A program made the translations under genes and the position numbers. Shown here piece by piece: positions 16,238 to 23,287 of a DNA stretch of 28,903 nucleotides (the stretch's first letter is position 1; every line of letters begins with the position of its first letter). Source of the DNA: an uncultured Ruminococcus sp. (lineage in GTDB: Bacteria; Bacillota; Clostridia; Oscillospirales; Ruminococcaceae); assembly GCA_937894495.1 (NCBI GenBank), contig CALCRR010000113.1, positions 1 to 28,903 of the forward strand, in the 5' to 3' direction. The notes under the pieces were generated by a model, which saw only the letters and a program-made list of their open reading frames with translations, made no database searches and had not been told where the DNA came from.

Positions 16238-16834
16238 TCACCTTGCGGTATTTATATAGGTGCAGTAAAAGTTTTTATAGATGCCGCTGACGTCGTCAAC
16301 TGCAGCGGTCACCGTTTTAACATCTTTATACAGCGCCTTGCTGCCGTCATAGACCATTGCGCAAAGCACCACGTCCTCGGTATCAAGCCCTGCGGCGTTG
16401 AGCGAGCTGATAATGCCGCTGTATATCTCTTCCTGAGAGCCTATACCCGACCTCCCCAGCTCAGAGCCGTTATTGAGTATGTAAAGCTCACCCGAGTCCT
16501 CATATTTAAGGTTTAGGGTCATCAGCATTCCCTGCTCATACCCCTCCAGCGCCTGGTGGTCGGCAGCGGCGGTGCTGTCTATGCTTTCGGCAAAAGCCCA
16601 GGCTTCGGCTATCTCCTTATCCTTTTGCTCCACAAGGCTTTCGAGCTCTTCCCTTGCCTGCTGTTCCTTAGCGGTCTGCGCCTCGGCAGCCTCTATCCTG
16701 CTTTCGGCGTCAGCCTTCACCGCCTCGCCGCTGTCCTGAACGTTCACTATCATCCAGAAAAGCATAATAAAAATAACATCAAGCAGCGCTGTGAGCTCGA
16801 TAACTATGCCCTTGCTTTTATGAAAACCGCTCAT
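16238..16834 (-). CDS. ExbD/MotB-like stator subunit with coiled coil
   Basis: This 198-residue protein has an N-terminal helix, GIVIELTALLDVIFIMLFWM, which matches the ExbD/TolR transmembrane signature (xLTPLLDVIFxLLxF) including the proton-carrying Asp. It is followed by about 60 residues of Glu/Ala/Lys-rich coiled coil (DAESRIEAAEAQTAKEQQAR and on) and a C-terminal alpha/beta domain of about 110 residues ending FYCTYINTAR. ExbD proteins pair with ExbB channels to turn the proton gradient into motion. The coiled coil makes this longer than a standard ExbD. It overlaps the ExbB-like gene by four bases and the next gene by a few bases, so the subunits are probably made in fixed ratio. Confidence 0.75.
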   Translation of the reverse strand: MSGFHKSKGIVIELTALLDVIFIMLFWMIVNVQDSGEAVKADAESRIEAAEAQTAKEQQAREELESLVEQKDKEIAEAWAFAESIDSTAAADHQALEGYEQGMLMTLNLKYEDSGELYILNNGSELGRSGIGSQEEIYSGIISSLNAAGLDTEDVVLCAMVYDGSKALYKDVKTVTAAVDDVSGIYKNFYCTYINTAR

Positions 16835-17355
16835 GGCTTTTCCTTCCCTGACTTATCCCCGGCAGTTTTTGAATTTCTGCTTAGGTATAGCTCAACGGTC
16901 TTTTCGTTATCCTCTATTTTAGCTGAGATTATGCCGTCCATAAACTTAAAGATTATGGCAAACACCAGCCCCCAGAAGGTAGAGGTGAGCGCACCGTAGA
17001 AATTATCGGTGGCATTGCCTGCATCAGACACCATGCCCAGCAGTGATATGACTGTACCCAGTATACCCAGCAAGGGGAAAATACCCGTAAGGTTCACAAA
17101 AACCGAATACAGCTTACCCGTCTGGTTGCGCATAGATACTACCTCTGTTTCGCGCAGCTCTGACATATCGCTGTCAGCCTCACGCTTTGATGCGCCGCCG
17201 TCGGGCACGAACACTGTAAGGTGCATTTTTTTATAGAGCTTGTCCGCAGACTCCTTCAATGCATAATACACCACGCCGGTAAAGATCGCAGCCAGAAATA
17301 TTATAAGGTCATAGCCCAGAACATTCATAAATATTACAGAGAATATATTTTTCAT
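16831..17355 (-). CDS. MotA/TolQ/ExbB-like proton channel subunit
   Basis: ATG 17355 with GAGGGGG upstream gives 174 residues. There are three membrane segments: one near residues 6-31, then after a charged cytoplasmic loop of about 60 residues, NLTGIFPLLGILGTVISLLG and TSTFWGLVFAIIFKFMDG. The last two form the conserved MotA_ExbB channel domain, and the Thr/Ser-lined helix TSTFWGL is typical. Such proteins form pentameric rings around an ExbD-type dimer. TonB and an outer membrane are not expected in a Ruminococcus, so the complex must do a different job. It is the first gene of a five-gene operon. A TATAAT lies about 15 bases upstream of the ribosome-binding site, but its -35 (TTTGGA, 16-base spacer) is poor. 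Confidence 0.8.
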   Translation of the reverse strand: MKNIFSVIFMNVLGYDLIIFLAAIFTGVVYYALKESADKLYKKMHLTVFVPDGGASKREADSDMSELRETEVVSMRNQTGKLYSVFVNLTGIFPLLGILGTVISLLGMVSDAGNATDNFYGALTSTFWGLVFAIIFKFMDGIISAKIEDNEKTVELYLSRNSKTAGDKSGKEKP

Positions 17356-17494
17356 CAAAATACCCCCTCATATTATATGATAACACATTTAGCTCCAAAA
17401 AGCAAGTGGTATTGATAATAAATCCACACAAATCAATTTTTGATATCAGCAGCGGCGGTATTATTTTTAAGAGCCGCACCTGTTTTTTATCGTA

Positions 17495-17534
17495 CAAAAA
17501 AGCACTGCGCCCCGCAATAAAGCAGACGCAGTGC
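17495..17534 (-). terminator. Intrinsic terminator of the CAP-dockerin gene
   Basis: On the minus strand GCACTGCG (complement of 17527-17534) pairs with CGCAGTGC (complement of 17502-17509), followed by TTTTTT. Confidence 0.75.
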
Positions 17535-17584
17535 GCAGATATTCAAAAAAGCTCAAAACTAATATGTTTATTTGCGGTAATGAT

Positions 17585-19879
17585 CTATATCAGCTTGATC
17601 TTCTTGGCATGAGCGATTATCCTCATGCTGTCGTTGGTGTTTATCACGCCGTCGGCATTTATGTCACCTCTGAGTATCTGAGCCGAGCTTGGAGTGACCG
17701 ATTTTTTGGCAAAGCCTACAGATAGCATGGCGTCCTTGGTGTTGATGCTGCCGTCGGCATCTATGTCGCCCAGCCTGTAAAGGTCAATGCTCTCGGCAGC
17801 ATTGGGGCTTACGTAGATCATTTTTTCCATAACGGGGTATTTGTCAAGATCTATCCTCATAAGATACCAGTCCTCGGTGAGGGTGGTGACAATGCTGGTG
17901 CCGCTGCCGTTAACAGTGGCTGCATTGCCGCAGGTCTGACCTGTGAAGGTGATGACCGCACCGTTTAAGCTCACACCGTTTGTGGTGCTGATAGTTATTT
18001 TAGATGACTGCCCGTCGGTTATCTCAAAGGGAATAGAAACCTTGGAGCCTGCATAGTTGTTTCTGCCTGTCAGCACCAGATAGGCTGTACCCTTCTGGGT
18101 GTTAGATGTGTAGCTGAACAGATAGTCACTGCCGGGCTTAAGCACAGTGTTGCCGTCCTTAACAGTAAAACCGGGGGTCTTGGGGCTGCCTGTGTAGACA
18201 TAGCTGCTGCGTGCCAGTGTGACCTCGCAGTTTTCAAGAGAAAGGGCGCTCACGATATCAAACTCGGCTGACAGCGAGCCGTCCATATCTCCTAGGGCTT
18301 CAATAAACATATAGCCCTTGCCTACGCCGTCATTGCCCCTGTAGCTGACCTGATAGTCAACTCCCTCAACAAGCTCAACACCGTCCAGCATCACCTTGAA
18401 ATCGGGTATGACCGCCTTGCCGTTATACGCAAAGGCATTTTTTGCAAACACCACCTCTGCGGTGTCGATTATGCGCTGGGGTATCACCGCAGTTTCAAGC
18501 TCAGCGCCGCATATGGTACACTCCTTATATTTTAGCCCCGTGCTCAGCAGGTCGGGTTCCTGCGAAATTATCCAGTCAGAGGGGATATGCTGGTGGGTGA
18601 CGTTTATGGTGGCGAATTTGTTTCGGTCGTAGTCGGTCTCAGTACCTATAAACAGCTTGAAGCTGCCCTCTTTAAGACCTGTGAGATAGGCTGTTGAGCC
18701 TATGTATGTGGCGTTGGCTGTTTCCTTGGGGTCATCGCCGCCCCTTGCCAGATAAAAGGTCACATAGCCGTTTTGCAGAGGGCTTTTGTTGGTGTGTATC
18801 TCCAGCTTTTCCCCCAGCAGCAGGTCATACTTATCACTGTCAAAATCAAAGCTATCATACTTTTCGTCCAGCAGGTTGAAGTAATGCACCTTGTAGCTTA
18901 TAGGCTCTTCAATGCCGTTTTTATAAATGCCCGTCACCTTTACGCTGACTTCATCGTTCTCAGGCAGAACTCCCACATTGAAGATTATGCACTTGCCTAT
19001 GCCGTAGGCGCCTGTTTCAACATTGAAATATGTGCTAATATCACTGCTCCTGGTGAGCCCTGTCAGCTTGTTTTTCTGCGACAGCTTCCAGGTCTTTTTA
19101 AGCAGCTTTGATGTTACCTCCACCTTTACCTTTGAGATATCAGGGGTATCGTAGGAGCTGCCCAGCGATACCGAGTAGGCATAGCCCTGCCTGCCGTCAG
19201 TGACCAGCTCATAGGGGGTGTTGTATGCAGGCCAGCAGATGTAATCGCCTGTGAAGTCCTCTTTTCTCGACTTATCTATGGAATACATAGCCGTAGCGTT
19301 GCCGACTATGCCGAAACCTGTTTTCTTCATTCTGGGATTGAGCACCCAGCGGCGGTGACCCAGCCTTTCGATATTTGAAAAGTCGGTATCGTTGACATAG
19401 CCCGAAATAACGGCGTTAGCTATATTATAATAGTTAAGTCCGATATTCGACTCACCGCAGGCTTTATAGCCCACCTGATAAAGGCTGTCGGTGAGTCCCG
19501 CGGGCTTTTGGGGCGTGTGGGACATGACCTGGTTCATATAAAGCACCAGACTGCCCGTCTGGGTCTGGGTATTCAGGCTGCTGTCAAGGGTGACATCATA
19601 GGGCAGACCTGCCACATATCTTATAAAGTTCACCGAATTTATAGCCTCTGTAAGTGCAGCATTGCTCGGCTTGCCTATTTTATAGGGAGATGACGATGAA
19701 TAGTCCTCGGCATAATCTGTGTGGGAATGTATATTGAAGGGCAGCTCTTCATACATCTCTTTTATCTCTGCCTGAGTATGATATTCCAGCTCATAGGCTG
19801 AGGCACTTATCATGCCAAGCCCCATGACAGCCGCCGCTGCCGCTGTGAGAGCTGCCGTAAGCAGCACCTTTATTTTCAT
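17585..19879 (-). CDS. Secreted CAP-domain protein with C-terminal dockerin
   Basis: The start at ATG 19879 is preferred because AAGGAGGAC precedes it and a signal peptide begins there (MKIKVLLTAALTAAAAAVMG, cleavage near ASA). The product has 764 residues. Residues about 75-235 form a CAP/SCP domain (EAINSVNFIRYVAGL, VMSHTPQ, ACGESNIGL, LGHRRWVLNP) with the expected His/Glu/His cleft residues. A beta-rich region follows, then a small CxxC segment (KECTICGAELET), two repeated Ig-like units with YNGKAVIP / YTGSPKTPG openings, and a type I dockerin with two calcium loops (GDIDADGSINTKD and GDINADGVINTND). The dockerin should plug the protein into a cohesin scaffold or cell-surface complex. It is monocistronic, and no clear promoter was found in the AT-poor 100 bases upstream. 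Confidence 0.9.
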   Translation of the reverse strand: MKIKVLLTAALTAAAAAVMGLGMISASAYELEYHTQAEIKEMYEELPFNIHSHTDYAEDYSSSSPYKIGKPSNAALTEAINSVNFIRYVAGLPYDVTLDSSLNTQTQTGSLVLYMNQVMSHTPQKPAGLTDSLYQVGYKACGESNIGLNYYNIANAVISGYVNDTDFSNIERLGHRRWVLNPRMKKTGFGIVGNATAMYSIDKSRKEDFTGDYICWPAYNTPYELVTDGRQGYAYSVSLGSSYDTPDISKVKVEVTSKLLKKTWKLSQKNKLTGLTRSSDISTYFNVETGAYGIGKCIIFNVGVLPENDEVSVKVTGIYKNGIEEPISYKVHYFNLLDEKYDSFDFDSDKYDLLLGEKLEIHTNKSPLQNGYVTFYLARGGDDPKETANATYIGSTAYLTGLKEGSFKLFIGTETDYDRNKFATINVTHQHIPSDWIISQEPDLLSTGLKYKECTICGAELETAVIPQRIIDTAEVVFAKNAFAYNGKAVIPDFKVMLDGVELVEGVDYQVSYRGNDGVGKGYMFIEALGDMDGSLSAEFDIVSALSLENCEVTLARSSYVYTGSPKTPGFTVKDGNTVLKPGSDYLFSYTSNTQKGTAYLVLTGRNNYAGSKVSIPFEITDGQSSKITISTTNGVSLNGAVITFTGQTCGNAATVNGSGTSIVTTLTEDWYLMRIDLDKYPVMEKMIYVSPNAAESIDLYRLGDIDADGSINTKDAMLSVGFAKKSVTPSSAQILRGDINADGVINTNDSMRIIAHAKKIKLI

Positions 19880-19977
19880 AAAAGTGTCCTCCTTTTTTAG
19901 TGTGACCTGCGGTAGTGTTTTACCCTGCATAAAGCTGCTCTGATAAAACACAGCTGACAGCACACTGACATTTTTGC

Positions 19978-20673
19978 CTAATCAGCCTTTACCTCAGGTA
20001 TTATCGGTCTGATGGTGTTGTTTTTAACGGCGTTTATGTAATCCTGCACCGTGCATATCTCGCTTTCGCTCACAACTCCGCTTAGTCTGGCTGAGTCTAC
20101 AGACAAATGGTGGTTATCGGTGCCGCCTGTTCTGGCGGCTATGCCGTACTGGTCTGCATACCACAGGGCTCTGTCGTTCCATATCTCTCTGCCGTTGCCG
20201 CTGTTATAAATCTCAACGCCGTCTACCCATTTATCCAGCAGCTTTATCTCATTGATATACCCTGCCTCTCTGAAAGGGTGGGCGTGTATCAGCACCGCAC
20301 CCGAGTCATGGGCTCTTTGGGCAAACTCATAAAAGCTTATCGAAACGCAGTCGGGGTTATCGTAAAGCCACTGTCTGCCGAGACCGTACACCAGTATATC
20401 TGCACCGTTATATGAATACTCAATACCGAAAAATACCTTTATGCCTGCTTTTTCACCCTCAGCCTTTGCGGCGTCATAGCCCAGCATATACTGGTCCACC
20501 ATAGTTTTCCACGGTGCGCTGCGGTCTACCCTAGCGTTGCCGTTAAAAAAGTGGTCGGTGACGAATATGCCGTCATAGCCCTCCTGCTTGTATCGCCTTG
20601 CCTGCTCTGCGCCGCCTGCTGATGCGCAGGCTGATACCTCACAGGTATGCAGATGAGTTTCATACTTGAACAT
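19978..20673 (-). CDS. PHP-domain metal-dependent hydrolase
   Basis: The start at ATG 20673 overlaps the previous stop (TGATG), with GGGGAG about 12 bases upstream. A longer frame inside the epimerase gene is rejected. The 231-residue protein opens MFKYETHLHTCEVSACA. The HxH (His7/His9) with later DGIFVTDHF, HAHPFRE and GTDNHHL segments marks a PHP domain, the fold of histidinol phosphatase and of DNA polymerase accessory nucleases. Stand-alone PHP proteins of this size are phosphoesterases with two or three metals. The substrate is unknown. It is tightly coupled to cellobiose 2-epimerase, which suggests, but does not prove, a role in sugar-phosphate metabolism. Confidence 0.85.
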   Translation of the reverse strand: MFKYETHLHTCEVSACASAGGAEQARRYKQEGYDGIFVTDHFFNGNARVDRSAPWKTMVDQYMLGYDAAKAEGEKAGIKVFFGIEYSYNGADILVYGLGRQWLYDNPDCVSISFYEFAQRAHDSGAVLIHAHPFREAGYINEIKLLDKWVDGVEIYNSGNGREIWNDRALWYADQYGIAARTGGTDNHHLSVDSARLSGVVSESEICTVQDYINAVKNNTIRPIIPEVKAD

Positions 20674-21842
20674 CAGAAATCTACTCCCCTGTTTATAACC
20701 TCCATGCACATTCTGCCGTTATGATAGGGGCACTTCCAGGGACCCACTATCTCCTTATAATCATGGGGAACGTGCTCAAAGGATACCTCCGAATACCACT
20801 CGGAGCCCTCTCTTTTATCAATGATATCGCTCTTTACATACTCCCACACGCTTTTTGCAGACTCAAGGAAGCGTTCCTCTCCGCTGTGCTGGTAGGCATT
20901 TATAAAGCCCACTATAGCTTCTGCCTGCACCCACCAAACTCTCTTGCGGTCTATCTTGTCATTCTCACGCTCGTTGTTGAGAGCGCCGTCCTCAAGGGCT
21001 ATATCCCGGATATTGCGGGATATTTTCAGGTCCATTTCTGCGAACTGCTTTTTAAGCTCTTCATCGCCCAGCACATCGCAGGCTCTGTCCATGAGCCAGG
21101 TCGCCTCGATATCGTGACCGTAGGAGTGGATATCTCCCACCAGGTCGAATTTGGTATCAAAGAAAACCTTCAAAGCATTGGTCTCGGGGGTATATACGAT
21201 ATCTCTCATCTGCGAGAGCTGGAATTTAAGTCTTTCGCCCACCTTTTCATTATGGTCGGCAAGGTAGAGCTCGGTATAGGCTTCGATAAGGTGTAGTATG
21301 GCATTCATGGTCTTGTCAGCTTTAAGTCCGTTCTCGCTGAGGGCGTCGTTATCCACTAAATTCCACTTTCTGTCGAAGGCTTCGCCGTAGCCGTACTCGT
21401 CCAGGGTATTCTCCTCGATATCAATAAACAGCTTATAGGCAAGGTTAAGGGCATTTTTATCACCGCTTGCCCTGTAATAGCAGGACAAAGCATAGATAGC
21501 AAAGGCGATATTATATGTATGCTTCATATCGTCGGCGACCTCGCCCTGATAGTTCATCATCCAGTAAACTCCGCCGTATTTATAGTCGATACAGTGGTCC
21601 TTGATAAACTCAAACGCGTGCCTTGCATAGTCAAGCAGGCTCTCGTCTTTAAGGGTGAGGTATGCGTTTGAGTAGAACCAGAGTATCCTTGAATGGAGGA
21701 TAACGCCCTTATCGGCTTTTTTATCCAGCTCCAGCCCGAAGCTCAGGTAGCCGTAAAAGCCGCCGTTCTCCTCGTCTTTAAGGTTATTCCAGAAAGGTAT
21801 GATGTGGTTTTCAAGCTCGTTTCTAACTTCTGATATTATCAT
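20673..21842 (-). CDS. ce: Cellobiose 2-epimerase
   Basis: This enzyme converts the reducing-end glucose of cellobiose to mannose (beta-1,4-glucosyl-mannose). In R. albus this feeds a phosphorolytic pathway for mannan and cellulose breakdown products. The 389-residue protein matches what I remember of the R. albus enzyme almost throughout. Every residue known to be important there occurs at the same number: Arg52, Asn180, His243, Glu246, Trp249, Trp304, Glu308 and His374. The fold is an (alpha/alpha)6 barrel of the N-acylglucosamine 2-epimerase family. GGAG precedes ATG 21842, and a consensus promoter lies upstream. There is no signal peptide, so it is cytoplasmic. This gene is the best evidence for the host genus. 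Confidence 0.96.
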   Translation of the reverse strand: MIISEVRNELENHIIPFWNNLKDEENGGFYGYLSFGLELDKKADKGVILHSRILWFYSNAYLTLKDESLLDYARHAFEFIKDHCIDYKYGGVYWMMNYQGEVADDMKHTYNIAFAIYALSCYYRASGDKNALNLAYKLFIDIEENTLDEYGYGEAFDRKWNLVDNDALSENGLKADKTMNAILHLIEAYTELYLADHNEKVGERLKFQLSQMRDIVYTPETNALKVFFDTKFDLVGDIHSYGHDIEATWLMDRACDVLGDEELKKQFAEMDLKISRNIRDIALEDGALNNERENDKIDRKRVWWVQAEAIVGFINAYQHSGEERFLESAKSVWEYVKSDIIDKREGSEWYSEVSFEHVPHDYKEIVGPWKCPYHNGRMCMEVINRGVDF

Positions 21843-21914
21843 TTCGGGTTTACGCTCCTTTAATAATATATTTTAACCAAAATTTTCATCTTTACATGAA
21901 TATAGTTATATCAT

Positions 21915-21943
21915 ATTATACAACAATTTTATGTACATTTCAA
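21915..21943 (-). promoter_or_regulatory. Sigma-A promoter of the epimerase/PHP operon
   Basis: On the minus strand TTGAAA (21938-21943), 17-base spacer, TATAAT (21915-21920). It overlaps the end of a possible 29-codon ORF. Confidence 0.75.
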
Positions 21944-22018
21944 GTATCTGGCATGGAATTTGAAAGAATAAAATAATATTGTTGATAATTTTTGGTGCTG
22001 ATTTTTTCTTGTTGTCAT
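21929..22018 (-). CDS. Possible 29-residue peptide
   Basis: An ATG at 22018 follows a strong GGAGGAC Shine-Dalgarno at good spacing and opens 29 codons: MTTRKNQHQKLSTILFYSFK and a basic, aromatic end. The frame stops inside the epimerase promoter. It could be a real leader or toxin-like peptide, or a remnant. Evidence is only the ribosome-binding site and its likeness in layout to the other tiny minus-strand ORFs of this region. Confidence 0.3.
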   Translation of the reverse strand: MTTRKNQHQKLSTILFYSFKFHARYLKCT

Positions 22019-22050
22019 GATGATGTCCTCCTGAAATTATAAATAAATAC

Positions 22051-22079
22051 TTGACTTTTCCGCCTGTTTATGTTATAAT
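22051..22079 (+). promoter_or_regulatory. Consensus promoter of small RNA 1
   Basis: TTGACT (22051-22056), 17-base spacer, TATAAT (22074-22079). It has the same -35, -10 and spacing as the promoter of small RNA 2. Confidence 0.75.
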
Positions 22080-22084
22080 CTAGG

Positions 22085-22194
22085 GGAACAAGGCGGAGGC
22101 GTTCCCCTGGGTGCGTTGTCTGTTCTTTTGTTCAGCGGATTATATTTATCTAGCCGTTTGCGGGGTCGCTTCCTGCAAACGGTTTTTATTTTAG
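22085..22194 (+). ncRNA. Predicted small RNA 1 (about 110 nt)
   Basis: A consensus promoter is followed by a transcript that opens with a hairpin (GGGGAAC 22083-22089 pairing with GTTCCCC 22101-22107). It closes with an intrinsic terminator (CCGTTTGC 22154-22161 with GCAAACGG 22175-22182, then TTTTTATTTT). No start codon with a ribosome-binding site lies between them. The RNA would be antisense to the spacer between the 39- and 29-residue minus-strand ORFs. I do not recognise a known class. Confidence 0.6.
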
Positions 22195-22198
22195 CTCT

Positions 22199-22318
22199 CT
22201 AGCTCTTCTTTGTTTTTTTGAGCTTTTTCTTGAGCTTCTTGTTTTTGCGTTTAAGCTTATCGCATTTACGTATAAGCTCTTCAAATCGCCTTGACTGCTC
22301 GTTAGTCATGTGCTTCAT
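22199..22318 (-). CDS. 39-residue lysine-rich coiled-coil protein
   Basis: ATG 22318 follows AAAGGGAGTGAGG and encodes MKHMTNEQSRRFEELIRKCD, then a run of Lys/Leu ending in KKTKKS. The charge pattern suggests one long amphipathic, strongly basic helix, perhaps nucleic-acid binding. It stops just beyond the terminator of small RNA 1 on the other strand. No family is recognised. The strong ribosome-binding site and the similar small ORFs around it are the main support. Confidence 0.5.
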   Translation of the reverse strand: MKHMTNEQSRRFEELIRKCDKLKRKNKKLKKKLKKTKKS

Positions 22319-22429
22319 AACCTCACTCCCTTTCGTACTACCTCCGCCATTTTTGGCAGACTTTTTGTCAGCCGACGGCGGTCATATTACCGCCGTTTCG
22401 TCTTAATTTTCAAAGACTCGTCAGGGCTG

Positions 22430-22735
22430 TTATTTATAATACTTCTTGCGGAACTCATAAATGTCAGCCATACAGTCGCCGCAGATCTCGTCCAGTAATA
22501 TTTCATAGACACCTTCTGTCAGCTCATCATCGCTCATATCCTCGGTTTTTTCGTTCAGCAGGTCATCCTCGGCAGCTTCTCTCAAAGCATCATACAAAGC
22601 GCCAAATGTACGTGCTATTGCAAATTCTTCGGAGCTGTGTGTTCTATCATCGAAAAGACAGTAAATCCTTGCGACAATATCCGCAGCTAGTGCTAAACCG
22701 TGTAAAACGTCGTTTGTGTTGTTTGTGTTTGTCAT
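22430..22735 (-). CDS. Hypothetical acidic helical protein, 101 residues
   Basis: The start at ATG 22735 has GGAGGG upstream; a TTG two codons earlier is less likely. The protein begins MTNTNNTNDVLHGLALAADI and is mostly helical and very acidic in its second half (DDLLNEKTEDMSDDELTE), with Cys residues near the C-terminus (EICGDC). It resembles small proteins of phages and conjugative elements in size and composition, but I do not recognise a family. It lies in a run of minus-strand small ORFs between two predicted small RNAs. The sequence between it and its neighbours holds no other gene I can support. Confidence 0.6.
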   Translation of the reverse strand: MTNTNNTNDVLHGLALAADIVARIYCLFDDRTHSSEEFAIARTFGALYDALREAAEDDLLNEKTEDMSDDELTEGVYEILLDEICGDCMADIYEFRKKYYK

Positions 22736-22790
22736 AATCAAAACCCTCCTGAAAGTTAATTAATATTACTTGTTTTTTTGTCTTGTTGGT

Positions 22791-22874
22791 TTACTTACTC
22801 TTGCAGATAATAACAAGCGTTCTGAGCAGCACGGCTATTTCTGCGATGTTAAGAAAAATACTAAGCTTTTTCAC
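22791..22874 (-). CDS. Possible 27-residue hydrophobic peptide
   Basis: GTG 22874 is preceded by GGGGGTGA at seven to eight bases. The 27 residues (MKKLSIFLNIAEIAVLLRTL and a basic end) look like one short membrane helix with Lys at both ends, the layout of type I toxins and of small phage membrane peptides. The -35 box of small RNA 2 starts one base beyond the GTG on the other strand. Confidence 0.4.
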   Translation of the reverse strand: MKKLSIFLNIAEIAVLLRTLVIICKSK

Positions 22875-22903
22875 TTGACTTTCACCCCCAGATGTGTTAT
22901 AAT
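22875..22903 (+). promoter_or_regulatory. Consensus promoter of small RNA 2
   Basis: TTGACT (22875-22880), 17-base spacer, TATAAT (22898-22903). The first three bases after each -35 are also similar to those of small RNA 1 (TTT/TTC), suggesting a shared origin or regulation. Confidence 0.75.
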
Positions 22904-22909
22904 TACCCA

Positions 22910-23082
22910 TAGAGGGCGAGGCTTTTGCGCCTCGCCTTAATGGGCTTGCACCGGTTACAAGAACTTGCTAAGCAAGTTGATTAATGCAAGTGCTAATCTC
23001 AACAGGGTATCTGCTAGTTGCAGATGGGCGACCTGCTGAGCGGTCGAAAGAGTGTTGTTGGTAGCAACGCTCTTTCTTTTTG
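22910..23082 (+). ncRNA. Predicted structured small RNA 2 (about 173 nt)
   Basis: Between a consensus promoter and a strong intrinsic terminator lie five perfect or near-perfect stem-loops in a row: 22913-22938 (GGCGAGGC/GCCTCGCC), 22962-22978 (AACTTGC/GCAAGTT), 23009-23025 (ATCTGC/GCAGAT), 23029-23046 (CGACC/GGTCG) and the terminator 23047-23075 (11 pairs, 7-base loop, then CTTTTT). The last two stems abut. There is no plus-strand ORF with a ribosome-binding site within it. The opposite strand carries a 50-codon ORF, so the RNA may act as an antisense. I cannot match it to a named RNA family from memory. Confidence 0.65.
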
Positions 23083-23107
23083 TCTTGGGCTTTCTCTGTT
23101 TGCCCAT
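22955..23107 (-). CDS. Possible 50-residue basic/amphipathic peptide antisense to small RNA 2
   Basis: ATG 23107 follows AAAGGGGGTGA. The peptide has a very basic start (MGKQRKPKTKRKSVATNN) and a leucine-rich amphipathic end (LADTLLRLALALINLLSKFL). This is the kind of composition seen in small membrane-active toxins, but no family is recognised. Almost the whole frame is complementary to predicted small RNA 2. That could mean a type I toxin-antitoxin pair, or that the frame is only a chance reading through RNA stems. The Shine-Dalgarno (GGGGGTGA) is identical to that of the 27-residue ORF downstream, which favours translation. A weak promoter (CAGACA, 18, TATACT at 23175-23180) lies upstream on this strand. 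Confidence 0.45.
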   Translation of the reverse strand: MGKQRKPKTKRKSVATNNTLSTAQQVAHLQLADTLLRLALALINLLSKFL

Positions 23108-23287
23108 TGCATTCACCCCCTTTCGGTGTGTTCTGGAAACCGTCAGCCGTTCGGCTTGGCTTCCTTGGTTTCGCAGTATAGCACCACTTGGGCGGTTTTG
23201 TCTGCCTGAGCATAGCTGCTCTCACCATTTCGCTCCCATATGCATACTCTAAACCAGTAAGCGAAAAAAACATAAGGAGTGAATAAG

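Noticed and set aside
16238..17355. Zorya defence system
   Set aside because: The channel pair is reminiscent of ZorA/ZorB, but no OmpA-like domain, ZorC, ZorD or ZorE homologue is present; only the general idea is kept as a possibility.
22085..23082. CRISPR array or tracrRNA-like RNA
   Set aside because: No regularly spaced repeats and no cas genes were seen; the stems are all different in sequence.
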